Below are positions 33,101 through 41,008 of a stretch of 64,000 nt of DNA, piece by piece; within the stretch, counting starts at the first letter, position 1, and each line of letters opens with the position of its first letter. The notes beneath the pieces were generated by a model. It saw only the letters and a list, made by a program, of their open reading frames with translations. It had not been told where the DNA came from and ran no database searches. Source of the DNA: Stieleria tagensis (lineage in GTDB: Bacteria; Planctomycetota; Planctomycetia; Pirellulales; Pirellulaceae). The stretch covers positions 1 to 64,000 of the forward strand of contig NZ_JAMYFE010000024.1 of NCBI RefSeq assembly GCF_024129865.1, given 5' to 3'. A program made the translations under genes and the position numbers.

Positions 33101-33338
33101 GAGACCCCAATCCGACCTCCGAGGCTTCGGCGCGTAGCGAGCCATCGACGTCGTTGAACACCGCACCGGTGATCACCGCCAACACTCGCCGCTGCCCCAA
33201 ACGCTCAAAAACCAATCGACGGCGACGACGACCGCGTTTCGCGGATTTCTTCGACGCAGAACCGGCCGAGTCTCCAGCATCGATCGGCCGCGGGCTGGCC
33301 GCAGGGTTATTGGTCGTCATTCGCCGGCGTGATCCCAT
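30105..33338 (-). CDS. Secreted cadherin-like protein with dockerin
   Basis: Exported protein of about 1,077 residues. The N-terminus carries a basic stretch and FERLGQRRVLAV, a planctomycete relative of the LEPRxLL motif. An SdrD-B-like segment follows (DVDGSLRAEASEVGLGSRLA). The middle holds Ig/cadherin-like repeats (PDQDFNGSDSFSIQFHDG; YEPEILLEISGFDRDANEYF). Near the C-terminus two EF-hand-like calcium loops, DVDGNGNVTPLDALAIINYL and DVNGDGQVSALDALLVINFL, make a type I dockerin. The tail is rich in Asn, Ala and Asp. The ATG at 33336-33338 has a GGAACGAA upstream; an earlier ATG at 33428 would add 30 residues with no signal-like character. Partner cohesin not seen in the window. Confidence 0.87.
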   Translation of the reverse strand: MGSRRRMTTNNPAASPRPIDAGDSAGSASKKSAKRGRRRRRLVFERLGQRRVLAVITGAVFNDVDGSLRAEASEVGLGSRLAYIDANENATLDADERFALTDADGQFRFEGLDKGTYPVRLFSGSAAQRQTFPAGVSQKSLPASFEQSIGGFHSGDQLQVLADGALLQIQTTGTRTSEFPLNFVPSELVTTVGAGQVSSLPVSLVAGSTDLDGASQSGLWWVPSGDGQTQQVFAASGQVSAAVGTDGLGLLLAAGEDESLIHAIRIGADTDASAEASPAIEIEETPFSVPLGAQLVTTSTAIDLTAESDFGSRSILAWPVATTNGATQFDSQDVPSLKASIWSNRAAGWVAGSETVLVGATELVSFDDAAGLLAVRYAHGNIGVLDVDANFAELHQFAPMPGPLALIPGFDALASVSTIDSETVFSLLDVRDGKRLVTQALPTTGLGAPQAMIVGDSLSPLFLLGETGVATIRLDQPTEHRVVVQRDDDIMNIEFGALRPAENQSPVAVDSLSLDAIEDKQLSISASEMADWVVDSDQDRLISLIVQSPEHGKASVGSDGELNYVPDQDFNGSDSFSIQFHDGQSVSDPITVSVEVASRPDIPRAVRLAGAGIPEHTEGRYRVGALEIEDPDVGDVYELSVSDSRFRIEDQTLVLVNGGLNFEYEPEILLEISGFDRDANEYFGSDVVVYIEDENDPVTELWAVQRELFENDFGAYVATLDAFDEDFDQVVTFSVDDNRFQTEGNKLRLKEDIAIDYEAETLIVLNVTADDGAGSSKSTEVRIPVMDVPEQVGEITLSNETVMEWESGASVGDVQLDGVVAADSYHLSVDDPRFEIDGSLLKLLDGQMVLRSDAEQIELTITAQDSSGIFAALSETFVIEVLENESPFHNDDNPYDVDGNGNVTPLDALAIINYLNLYGPGPVGPGDTGYGYDVNGDGQVSALDALLVINFLNTLQNNGGAVGNHDAENNADSNEPADSNQPADGVDSHAVRGAIRSHGIAPPAAAAPLAQNPTGPINDAPLEAGAADQDTANGDSERLPSQQADEVTDWLREINRDDKDDDLQLAIDELLRLLDSH

Positions 33339-33714
33339 TTCGTTCCGGTCTGTCCCTATGTAGTTGAAATTGAGCGACACCTCGCTCGTCTGGATTCCAA
33401 GATTCTCTGCTGGAAAGTTAGATCTCAACTCTGACTAAGACCACACAATCCCGACTAAGTTCCCTAACAGAGGGTGTTTTTTTGCACATCGGCAAACTTT
33501 TTCGGGTCTGATCATTGTTGCGCTGATCTTTGTTGCACAGTGAGCATCCGTTCCGGCCAGCGTCTATGATAAGCTGACGAGGGAACGTTGCGGACGTGAA
33601 ATCGCCCATTCCGGGCCACAATGGAGTGATATTTAACGCGAAAATCACCTCCACGGACCGAAGCAATTTGTAGATCGCTTTTTTTTGCTATCGCGATTCC
33701 ATTCGAGCCATCAA

Positions 33715-35409
33715 ATGATCTCTTACATTCTGAACGCCCCTGTCTGTCGGGTGTACCTGCCCAGTTGCTGCCGGCCCAATCATCGCCAGCGAACATCATC
33801 ACCCGCTGTTAGCAGGGTGTTTGCCAAACTTCGCGTCACCGCTCCCGTGGCGTTTGTCGCTCTGGCTATTCTGGCGATGGGGCCCCCCCCCGCAGCGTTT
33901 GCCCAGAACGAATACGATGACCAGTCCGGCAGCAGCTACGACGAAAGCTACGACCAACAAATGTATGACATGGGCTCCGACGGCGGTTCGTCCAGACGTT
34001 CGATGGGCCGTGGCAGTTCGCCCCAGGATCTGATGGCCGAGCGATTGTCTGAAGCGCTGACATCGGTTTACACGTCGGCCAATTTGGGCGGTTTGACGGA
34101 TCCCGACGCCGCACCGCCGATCCAAGAGGGCCCGGTGCTGTTGAACGAATCCGTCGTTGCCTACACCCACGGCGACTATCCGCTGGCGCTGCGTCTGTTT
34201 TTTGGACACATCGTGGCCGAGTACGAATCCGCCCAACCGCAAATCAATTTGGTCCAGTACAGCGGGTTGATGAAACGCCCCGCTTGGCAATTGCAGTGGG
34301 GTATCTCGTTTGCAGTTCGTGGTGAAGCCACCGACCCCCAACCGATCAAAGACACCCCGCAGTCAAACCGCGGCGGTTTTGGCCAGGGTGGATACGGTGA
34401 AGACGAAATGGCCATGCGAATGGACATGGAAATGCAGGGCGACCAAGGTGGCATGACGGAAGACTATGACCAGAGCGCCATGGAGGAACAGATGCAGATG
34501 GAGATGGAAATGCAGATGCAACAAATGGCAATGGGGATGAGCGGCGGACGGATGCCCAACAGCTCTGCCCCCAAACCACCACCAACGCCAGGTGCACGGC
34601 TAGCCGAACTGGATCGCAGCATGTTGTCTGAAGAAGCCGAAACCGAACTCTCGGAATCTCTCGGGTTAGTGACCACGATGCTGGGGGAGGAATTTGACAA
34701 ACGTTACGCCGAAGGCCGCTTCGGCCGTGCCTTGAACGGTGTCACACCCGATTCCGGTTCACCCGAAACAGTGTCCAATGCGTTCGCGGACCTGCTATCC
34801 AGCTCGGCCAACACCCAACCACTATGGCACCCTGGAATTGCGTTTGTCGGCAAAGGCGACGCGGATGATATGATCGCAAACGCTCGAAAATCGGGCTTGG
34901 ATCTGCTGATTCACATCGACGTGTTGCTGAAACCGCTCCGCGGCGAATTTGTTCAGAACATCTGCCGCTGTCGATTGCTTCACGTCCCAACCGGAAAATC
35001 TCTGGGCGTGTCCAAACCGATCGACTCCCTCGAAGCCGCTCAAAAGGCCCACGCCAAAGGAACCGCTTCTCGGGACTACGTCGCTGAGCAGCTTTCGAAT
35101 TTCTTGGCGATCATCGACCGCTCAGCCGTCACCACCGACTTGCCGACATTGACTCCCGAAGTCGCGTCGCGCCGAATCGGATCCATCTTGGCCAGTGGCG
35201 GTGGCCGCAATCTTCGCACGCTGGCCGAAGTCCGCTTGTTTCAATCGCAACAGTTGCTGAGCGACGAAGAAGTGATCAAAGCGTTCGACATTGTCGGCGG
35301 CGACGAGGCATTGCAAATGATGTACGCATCCGAAGAAGAACGTCTACGCATTGTCCACAAATGGGCTGCCGGCGATGCCAGCGAGCCCGATGGCATCTCG
35401 CCCCAATAG
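33715..35409 (+). CDS. Exported protein with methionine-rich segment
   Basis: Unrecognised protein of 564 residues. A hydrophobic segment (VAFVALAILAMGPPPAAFAQ) ends at a probable signal peptidase site AFA-Q. A segment at about residues 230-285 (nt 34400-34560) is very rich in Met, Gln and Glu, for example QMQMEMEMQMQQMAMGM. The C-terminal half (about 385-555) is ordered, with alternating helices and strands (DLLIHIDVLLKPL). The ATG at 33715 is used because the TTG at 33685 offers no better context. It is divergent from the dockerin protein and converges on the M13 peptidase. Met-rich stretches can bind Cu(I); this is only a possibility here. Confidence 0.75.
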   Translation: MISYILNAPVCRVYLPSCCRPNHRQRTSSPAVSRVFAKLRVTAPVAFVALAILAMGPPPAAFAQNEYDDQSGSSYDESYDQQMYDMGSDGGSSRRSMGRGSSPQDLMAERLSEALTSVYTSANLGGLTDPDAAPPIQEGPVLLNESVVAYTHGDYPLALRLFFGHIVAEYESAQPQINLVQYSGLMKRPAWQLQWGISFAVRGEATDPQPIKDTPQSNRGGFGQGGYGEDEMAMRMDMEMQGDQGGMTEDYDQSAMEEQMQMEMEMQMQQMAMGMSGGRMPNSSAPKPPPTPGARLAELDRSMLSEEAETELSESLGLVTTMLGEEFDKRYAEGRFGRALNGVTPDSGSPETVSNAFADLLSSSANTQPLWHPGIAFVGKGDADDMIANARKSGLDLLIHIDVLLKPLRGEFVQNICRCRLLHVPTGKSLGVSKPIDSLEAAQKAHAKGTASRDYVAEQLSNFLAIIDRSAVTTDLPTLTPEVASRRIGSILASGGGRNLRTLAEVRLFQSQQLLSDEEVIKAFDIVGGDEALQMMYASEEERLRIVHKWAAGDASEPDGISPQ

Positions 35410-35434
35410 TGTTTGACCCGAGTGGTACGACGGA

Positions 35435-37465
35435 TCACCAGATCCGCACGCGATCGTCGGGCGACAGATACAGGCTGTCGCCTTCGCCGATATCAAATGC
35501 TTCGTACCATGCGTCCATGTTGCGGACGACTCCATTGACGCGGTACTCACTGGGACTGTGCGGATCAACGACCAATCGTCGCAGCAATTCTCGCTCGCGG
35601 TACAGTCGCCGCCAGATCTGGGCCCAGCCGAGAAAGAACCGTTGATCGCCGGTCAGACCATCGATGACGGGCGCCGGTTTGCCGTTCAATGACAGCTGAT
35701 AGGCCGCATAGGAAACGCTCAACCCACCTAGATCGCCGATGTTTTCACCCAGCGTCAGTTCGCCATTGACGAAGTTGTCTTTGATCGGCTCGAACTTGCC
35801 GTATTGCTGCACCAGCCCCTCGGCGCGCCGTTCAAATTCACGACGATCCTCTTCGGTCCACCACATTCGCAAGTTGCCTTTGCCGTCATACTGGCTGCCT
35901 TTGTCGTCAAACCCGTGACTCAGCTCATGACCGATCACGGCGCCGATGCCGCCGTAGTTGACCGCATCATCGGCGGCCAGATTGAAGAACGGCGGTTGCA
36001 AGATGGCCGCCGGAAAAACGATCTCGTTCATCGTCGGGTTGTAATAGGCATTGATCGTCTGCGGCGTCATGTGCCACTCGCTACGATCAATGGGTCCCCC
36101 CAATTTATCCAGGTCGCGTTGATATTCGAATTCAGCCGATGCCAATAGATGATCGCCTAGACATCCCTGTTTGATCGTCAAATTGGAATAGTCTTTCCAT
36201 TGATCGGGATAGCCGATTTTGGTCGTGAACTGAGACAGCTTTTCGAGGGCCTGTTTTTTGGTGCCCTCTCCCATCCAATCACGGGTCTTGATCCGCTCTT
36301 GAAACGCGGCGATCAAATTGCTGACCAATTGATTCATGTGCTGCTTGGCAACCGGTTTGAAATGCTTTTCCACGTACAGTTGGCCGACCAATTCGCCCAG
36401 CACTTCGCCGGTCACGTCGACACCGCGTTTCCAAAGCGGTTGCTGTTGGTCGATGCCACTGACTTCCGTTTCATGAAAATCGAAATGGCGTTTTTCCAAC
36501 GCCTCGGATAGTCCCGACGCAAACGCATCGATCGTGTGATAGGTGTAATAGTCTTTCCACTGATCAATCGAAATCGATTCGCTGAGTTCCGCCAATCCAT
36601 CAATGAAACTGGGCTGCCGAACCACGACAGCGTCGACCGACGCCAGACCCGCGGTTTTGGCATAGTCAAACCACTGCAACTGACCAAGCATCAAGTCCAG
36701 CTCGCTGGGCGTTCGCTTGTTGTAAGTGGCAACCGGATCACGGTTTTCGGTTTTCGTCCAATGCAGCTGAGCAATCTTGGTTTCGATTTCGACAATGCTC
36801 GCAGCCGCTGCCTGGGCGTTGGGATGACTGACAAACCCCAACAGATCGACGATGTAGTCGTGCAACTTTTGGCGCAGTTCCACGTAGCGTTCATCGTCTT
36901 CCAAGTAATAGTCGCGATCCGGCAGCGACAAACCGGACTGGGTCAGATAGACCGTGTAGGCATCACTGTTACGGGCGTCGACGGAAACGTAGGGCACGAT
37001 CGGCGCCCCCACACCGGCACGGCGAAGTGTCCCCAGCGTTGCCGCCAAGGAACCCTGGGAATCAATCGATTGAATTTCGTCCAGCAGTGGCTTGATGGGC
37101 TCCAGTCCCGCCGCGTTTCGCGTCTCCAGATCCAGCACACTGTCGTACAGGTCGCCGACCTTTTGCGCGGGCGTACCGGGTTCCGATTCAGTCATCGCGG
37201 CGCGTTCGATCAAACCGCGCACTTGCTCGCGGGTACGATCGTCCAACACCGTGAAGATCCCGTAATTGGATTTGTCCTGGGGAATCGCTGTTTCATCCAA
37301 CCATTTTTGGTCGGCGTACAAATAGAAATTGTCTCCGGCTTTGATCGAGTCACTGAACAGGGACAGATCGATCCCCGAAATCTTTTTCGGCGATTCCGCC
37401 GAATCCTGGCCGATCGCAGCGGCGATCCCAGTCAAACAAACCAGCGAGAAAACAAACAAACGCAT
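35435..37465 (-). CDS. M13 family zinc metallopeptidase (neprilysin/PepO-like)
   Basis: Secreted endopeptidase of 676 residues, the usual size for bacterial M13 enzymes, acting on oligopeptides. Seen: a signal peptide (LFVFSLVCLTGIAAAIG), the N-terminal helical domain with FYLYADQKWLDETAIP, the substrate motif NAYYNPTMNEIVFPAAILQP, the zinc site HELSH with a downstream Glu in GENIGDLGG, and the C-terminal SPSEYRVNGVVRNMDAWYEA that closes the active site. The ligand set is intact, so an active enzyme is expected in the periplasm. It stands alone, converging with the Met-rich protein gene. Confidence 0.95.
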   Translation of the reverse strand: MRLFVFSLVCLTGIAAAIGQDSAESPKKISGIDLSLFSDSIKAGDNFYLYADQKWLDETAIPQDKSNYGIFTVLDDRTREQVRGLIERAAMTESEPGTPAQKVGDLYDSVLDLETRNAAGLEPIKPLLDEIQSIDSQGSLAATLGTLRRAGVGAPIVPYVSVDARNSDAYTVYLTQSGLSLPDRDYYLEDDERYVELRQKLHDYIVDLLGFVSHPNAQAAAASIVEIETKIAQLHWTKTENRDPVATYNKRTPSELDLMLGQLQWFDYAKTAGLASVDAVVVRQPSFIDGLAELSESISIDQWKDYYTYHTIDAFASGLSEALEKRHFDFHETEVSGIDQQQPLWKRGVDVTGEVLGELVGQLYVEKHFKPVAKQHMNQLVSNLIAAFQERIKTRDWMGEGTKKQALEKLSQFTTKIGYPDQWKDYSNLTIKQGCLGDHLLASAEFEYQRDLDKLGGPIDRSEWHMTPQTINAYYNPTMNEIVFPAAILQPPFFNLAADDAVNYGGIGAVIGHELSHGFDDKGSQYDGKGNLRMWWTEEDRREFERRAEGLVQQYGKFEPIKDNFVNGELTLGENIGDLGGLSVSYAAYQLSLNGKPAPVIDGLTGDQRFFLGWAQIWRRLYRERELLRRLVVDPHSPSEYRVNGVVRNMDAWYEAFDIGEGDSLYLSPDDRVRIW

Positions 37466-37647
37466 CGGAAACTCCGTTTACGGGGCGAAATGACAGGCGG
37501 CCAATGTTGTACTGAATTGGCTTTGGTTGCGACACCAAGATTCGACTTGAGCCAAAATCCGAGTTTTTCTAAAGTCGTCGATCTGTCGGGCGTCGGGAAG
37601 CCCCTGAACGTACTGATTCCCGCCTGGTTAGATTGGTCGAACGATTC

Positions 37648-37654
37648 AAAGGAG
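37648..37654 (+). promoter_or_regulatory. Ribosome binding site of the foldase gene
   Basis: AAAGGAG, 8 nt before the ATG at 37663. It decides against the TTG at 37633. Confidence 0.75.
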
Positions 37655-37662
37655 TGATCGTC

Positions 37663-39447
37663 ATGGTTTCCACGAGTTGGCATCGAAACGTTGCGTTGGC
37701 GCTAGTCATTGGCTACGTCACATTGGTTTTCACCGCGTTTCACGCCGTTTCACCTGCCGCCGCACAAGAAAGCAGCTCGGCCGTCGCCGTTGTCAACGCC
37801 GACCCGATCACTCGCCAAATGCTTTCCGATGCGACGCTGGATCGCTATGGAAACAGTGTTCTGGACAACGTGATCATCAATCGCCAGTTGATCCTGCAAG
37901 CCTGCAAGGATCGCGGAATGGAAGTCACCGAAGCCGAGGTCAATGAAGAGATCTCGCGATTGGCGACTAAATTTGGATTTCAAGTCCAAGATTACCTGAA
38001 ACTGTTGCAAGACAAACGCGACATCTCGCCGGGCCAATATGGCCGCGAAATTGTTTGGCCAATGCTGGCGCTACGAAAATTGGTTGCCGACCAAGTCGAA
38101 CCGACCGAAGAAGAATTCAATCGCGCCTTTCTGGCACAGTACGGCGAAGCGGTCAAATGCCGGATGATCATGTCTGAAAAAGAAGCCAAGGCGCGGCAAC
38201 TGCACGCCGAAGCAACCGCTAACCCCAATTCCTTTGGCCCCCTGGCCAAAGCCAATAGCGAAGACGAAGTCAGCGCGAGCGTCGGCGGGCTGATTCCTCC
38301 CATCCGAAAATTCACAGGCGACTCGCGTCTGGAAGACGCCGCCTTTGCACTCGCCGATGGCCAAATTTCGCCTGTGATGCAGCTGGCTGATCAATGGATT
38401 TTTCTACAGGCGGTACGTCGCATCCCGGCCGGCAGCCCTCCCGCCTCGGCAATGCCAACAATCCGCGAGCAAATCAACGACCGGATCCGTGACCAAAAAA
38501 TGAAAGGTGCCGCAGCAGACCTGTTCGCCAAACTGCAACGCGACTCCAACGTCATCAAAGTGTTGGGTGACAAACAGTTGATGGAACAATATCCCGGCGT
38601 TGCCGCGATCGTGAACAACCAACGAATCACTCTCGCACAGCTTGCCGCCGAATGCGTTAAACGACACGGCAAAGATGTGCTCGAAGGCGAGATCAATCGC
38701 AAACTGCTCAACCAAGCTCTGACGAAAGCGAACAAGCAAGTCGCACAAGCTGACCTGCAAGCCGAAATCGAACGTGCTGCGAAAAGCTATGGCTTCATTC
38801 GGTCCGACGGATCCGCCGATCTGGACGCTTGGACCCAATCGGTCACCAGCGACGGGGAAACGACCACGGACATCTATATCAAAGATGCCGTCTGGCCCAG
38901 CGTTGCTTTGAAGAAATTGGTCGAAGATCGAGTCACGGTCACACAGGAAGACCTGGACCGTGGATTCGAATCCAATTTCGGCCCCCGCGTCGAAATCCTG
39001 GCTTGCGTGCTCAGCGATCAACGCACTGCACAAAAGGTCTGGAAAATGGCCCGCGACAACCCCTCCGAAGAATTCTTTGGACGTCTGGCGGAGCAGTACA
39101 GCATTGAACCAGTTTCGGCCAGCAACAGCGGCAAAGTCCCACCGATCCGAAAATACAGCGGCCAGCCCACCATCGAGCGAGAAGCATTTGCACTCGAGCC
39201 GGGTGGTTTAAGCGGTATCATTGCGACCGGTGACAAATACATTCTATTGAAATGCCAAGGCCGCACCGAACCGGTTGTCAGCGATATTAACGTCGTCAAA
39301 AACGAACTGGTCCGCGATCTGACCGACAAAAAGTTCTCGGCGGAAATGGCAGCCGAATTTGATCGCCTGAAGGACAGCGCGGAGATCGACAACTTCCTGG
39401 TTGCCGTAAAAGAAATTGCATCCGCTGGTCAGACGGCTAAAAAGTAG
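37663..39447 (+). CDS. Tandem-duplicated parvulin-type peptidylprolyl isomerase/foldase
   Basis: Exported protein of 594 residues that appears to be two SurA/PrsA-like halves in a row. A signal sequence (VIGYVTLVFTAFHAVSPAAA) comes first. Each half has a helical chaperone part (INRQLILQACKDRGM; INRKLLNQALTKANKQV), then a shared WPxxALrKLV stretch, then a parvulin-like domain with nearly the same motif: VSASVGGLIPPIRKFTG in the first half and VSASNSGKVPPIRKYSG in the second. It should help fold proteins in the periplasm or outer membrane. The ATG at 37663 has a strong ribosome site. An intrinsic terminator follows the gene. Confidence 0.88.
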   Translation: MVSTSWHRNVALALVIGYVTLVFTAFHAVSPAAAQESSSAVAVVNADPITRQMLSDATLDRYGNSVLDNVIINRQLILQACKDRGMEVTEAEVNEEISRLATKFGFQVQDYLKLLQDKRDISPGQYGREIVWPMLALRKLVADQVEPTEEEFNRAFLAQYGEAVKCRMIMSEKEAKARQLHAEATANPNSFGPLAKANSEDEVSASVGGLIPPIRKFTGDSRLEDAAFALADGQISPVMQLADQWIFLQAVRRIPAGSPPASAMPTIREQINDRIRDQKMKGAAADLFAKLQRDSNVIKVLGDKQLMEQYPGVAAIVNNQRITLAQLAAECVKRHGKDVLEGEINRKLLNQALTKANKQVAQADLQAEIERAAKSYGFIRSDGSADLDAWTQSVTSDGETTTDIYIKDAVWPSVALKKLVEDRVTVTQEDLDRGFESNFGPRVEILACVLSDQRTAQKVWKMARDNPSEEFFGRLAEQYSIEPVSASNSGKVPPIRKYSGQPTIEREAFALEPGGLSGIIATGDKYILLKCQGRTEPVVSDINVVKNELVRDLTDKKFSAEMAAEFDRLKDSAEIDNFLVAVKEIASAGQTAKK

Positions 39448-39488
39448 CGAGATATTCTCTACGAGTCTTCCTATCGATGAATTCACAG

Positions 39489-39520
39489 AACCCCGGGTCG
39501 CGATGCGATACCGGGGTTTT
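39489..39520 (+). terminator. Rho-independent terminator after the foldase gene
   Basis: AACCCCGG (39489-39496) pairs with CCGGGGTT (39511-39518) around a 14-nt loop and runs into TTTT. It ends 8 bp before the start codon of the aldehyde dehydrogenase gene. Confidence 0.75.
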
Positions 39521-39528
39521 GCAACACC

Positions 39529-40965
39529 ATGCTCAGACAACGTCATCACCAATCGTCACACCACGAAAGTGATTGGCAACACCTGGCGAACAAACAGCGT
39601 TGTCAGATCGTGGGCTCCGCCGCCGGCGAATTTTGCGAGCGTTCGGACAAGTTGATTGACGCCTGTGCCTCGGCACAGCGAATTGACCCTGTGGAAACCA
39701 TCGCCAGCGAGCTGATTCCACTGTGCGCGGCACTGCGGTACCTGGGAAAACGTGGCGCTCGAGTGCTGGCACCACGTCGCGTCGGTTTCCGCGGCCGACC
39801 GATTTGGATGTTTGGGGTTCGCTCGGTGGTGCACCGGGTGCCACTGGGCGACGTGCTGGTGCTAGGGACTTGGAACTATCCGTTGTTATTGGCTGGTGTT
39901 CAAATCGCCCAAGCGTTAGCCGCCGGCAATCGCGTGCTGTTCAAACCCGCCGAAGGCACGCAACAATCGTCTGAAATCATGGCCGAATGTTTCTATTCGG
40001 CCGGCGTCCCCCGATCGCAGCTCTCACTGCTGGAAACACAAACCGCGGCCGCCACAACGGCGATCGAAGGTGGCGTGGACTTGATCGTGTTAACCGGCGC
40101 CGCATCCACCGGTCGCAAGGTGTTACAGTCCGCCGCGCCACAGCTTTCGGCGTCAATCATGGAACTCAGCGGCTGTGATGCGGCGATCGCCCTGCCCGGT
40201 TTTGACCTCGATCGCTTGCTGGATGCCTTGCAATTTGGATTGCGATTTAACGCCAGCGCGACGTGCATCGGGCCTCGTCGATTGATGTTGCGACAGCCAG
40301 ATCGTGACGCAGTCTTGTCGGGGCTAGTGTCCAAATTTGGCGATGAACCCGCCGTGATCGTGCACCCGGCAGCGAGAGAAAACGTCGCTCGACAGATTGA
40401 CGCGGCACTAGAATCTGGCGCCCGAGATCTGTTGGGCCGATACGATTCACGAGCATTGCTGGAGACTGGCAAACTGCACCCAGTCGTGCTGGACGGTGTC
40501 ACAGAATCCGACAGCATTGCATCGGCCGATCTATTCGCGCCCGTTTTGTCACTGATGACGGTCCGTGACAATCAACATGCCGCTCGATTGGTCAACGATT
40601 GCCCCTATCGGTTAGCCGCAAGTGTGTTTGGTCCGGTCGATCAAGCCAGCGAGCTAGCAGAACGACTGGCCGTTGGAACCGTGACGATCAACGACCTGAT
40701 TGCACCGACAGGCGACCCCCGTGTCCCCTTCGGCGGCCGGGGACAAAGCGGATTCGGTGTGACGCGCGGCCCCGAGGGGTTGCTGGCCATGACCGCGGCC
40801 AAAGTGATCAGCACGCGGCGCGGATCGTTCACGCTACACCTGCGGCCGCGACAATCCCGCGACAAAGCTCTTCTACACGGTGCACTACACTGGTTGTACG
40901 GCGGCAGCCTGGGCAAACGTTTGGCCGGGTTGCGTCAGATCGTTGATGGAGTCAAAAAGACGTAA
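39529..40965 (+). CDS. Aldehyde dehydrogenase of carotenoid cluster
   Basis: NAD(P)-dependent aldehyde dehydrogenase of 478 residues. Seen: the Rossmann region (LGTWNYPLLLAGVQIAQALA, FKPAEGTQQSS), the general-base Glu in IMELSGCDAAIAL, the nucleophile Cys in FNASATCIGPRRL, and the C-terminal PFGGRGQSGFGVTRGPEGLL. Together with the following desaturase/oxidase, acyltransferase and glycosyltransferase it matches the set in which AldH oxidises 4,4'-diaponeurosporenal to the acid in staphyloxanthin synthesis; the exact substrate is inferred from this context. The start codon lies right behind the upstream gene's terminator, so the promoter must overlap it or sit further upstream. Confidence 0.88.
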   Translation: MLRQRHHQSSHHESDWQHLANKQRCQIVGSAAGEFCERSDKLIDACASAQRIDPVETIASELIPLCAALRYLGKRGARVLAPRRVGFRGRPIWMFGVRSVVHRVPLGDVLVLGTWNYPLLLAGVQIAQALAAGNRVLFKPAEGTQQSSEIMAECFYSAGVPRSQLSLLETQTAAATTAIEGGVDLIVLTGAASTGRKVLQSAAPQLSASIMELSGCDAAIALPGFDLDRLLDALQFGLRFNASATCIGPRRLMLRQPDRDAVLSGLVSKFGDEPAVIVHPAARENVARQIDAALESGARDLLGRYDSRALLETGKLHPVVLDGVTESDSIASADLFAPVLSLMTVRDNQHAARLVNDCPYRLAASVFGPVDQASELAERLAVGTVTINDLIAPTGDPRVPFGGRGQSGFGVTRGPEGLLAMTAAKVISTRRGSFTLHLRPRQSRDKALLHGALHWLYGGSLGKRLAGLRQIVDGVKKT

Positions 40966-41008
40966 TCGCCAACTCTCACGTCCTAGTTCTCACCCTACAC
41001 TCCGATTC

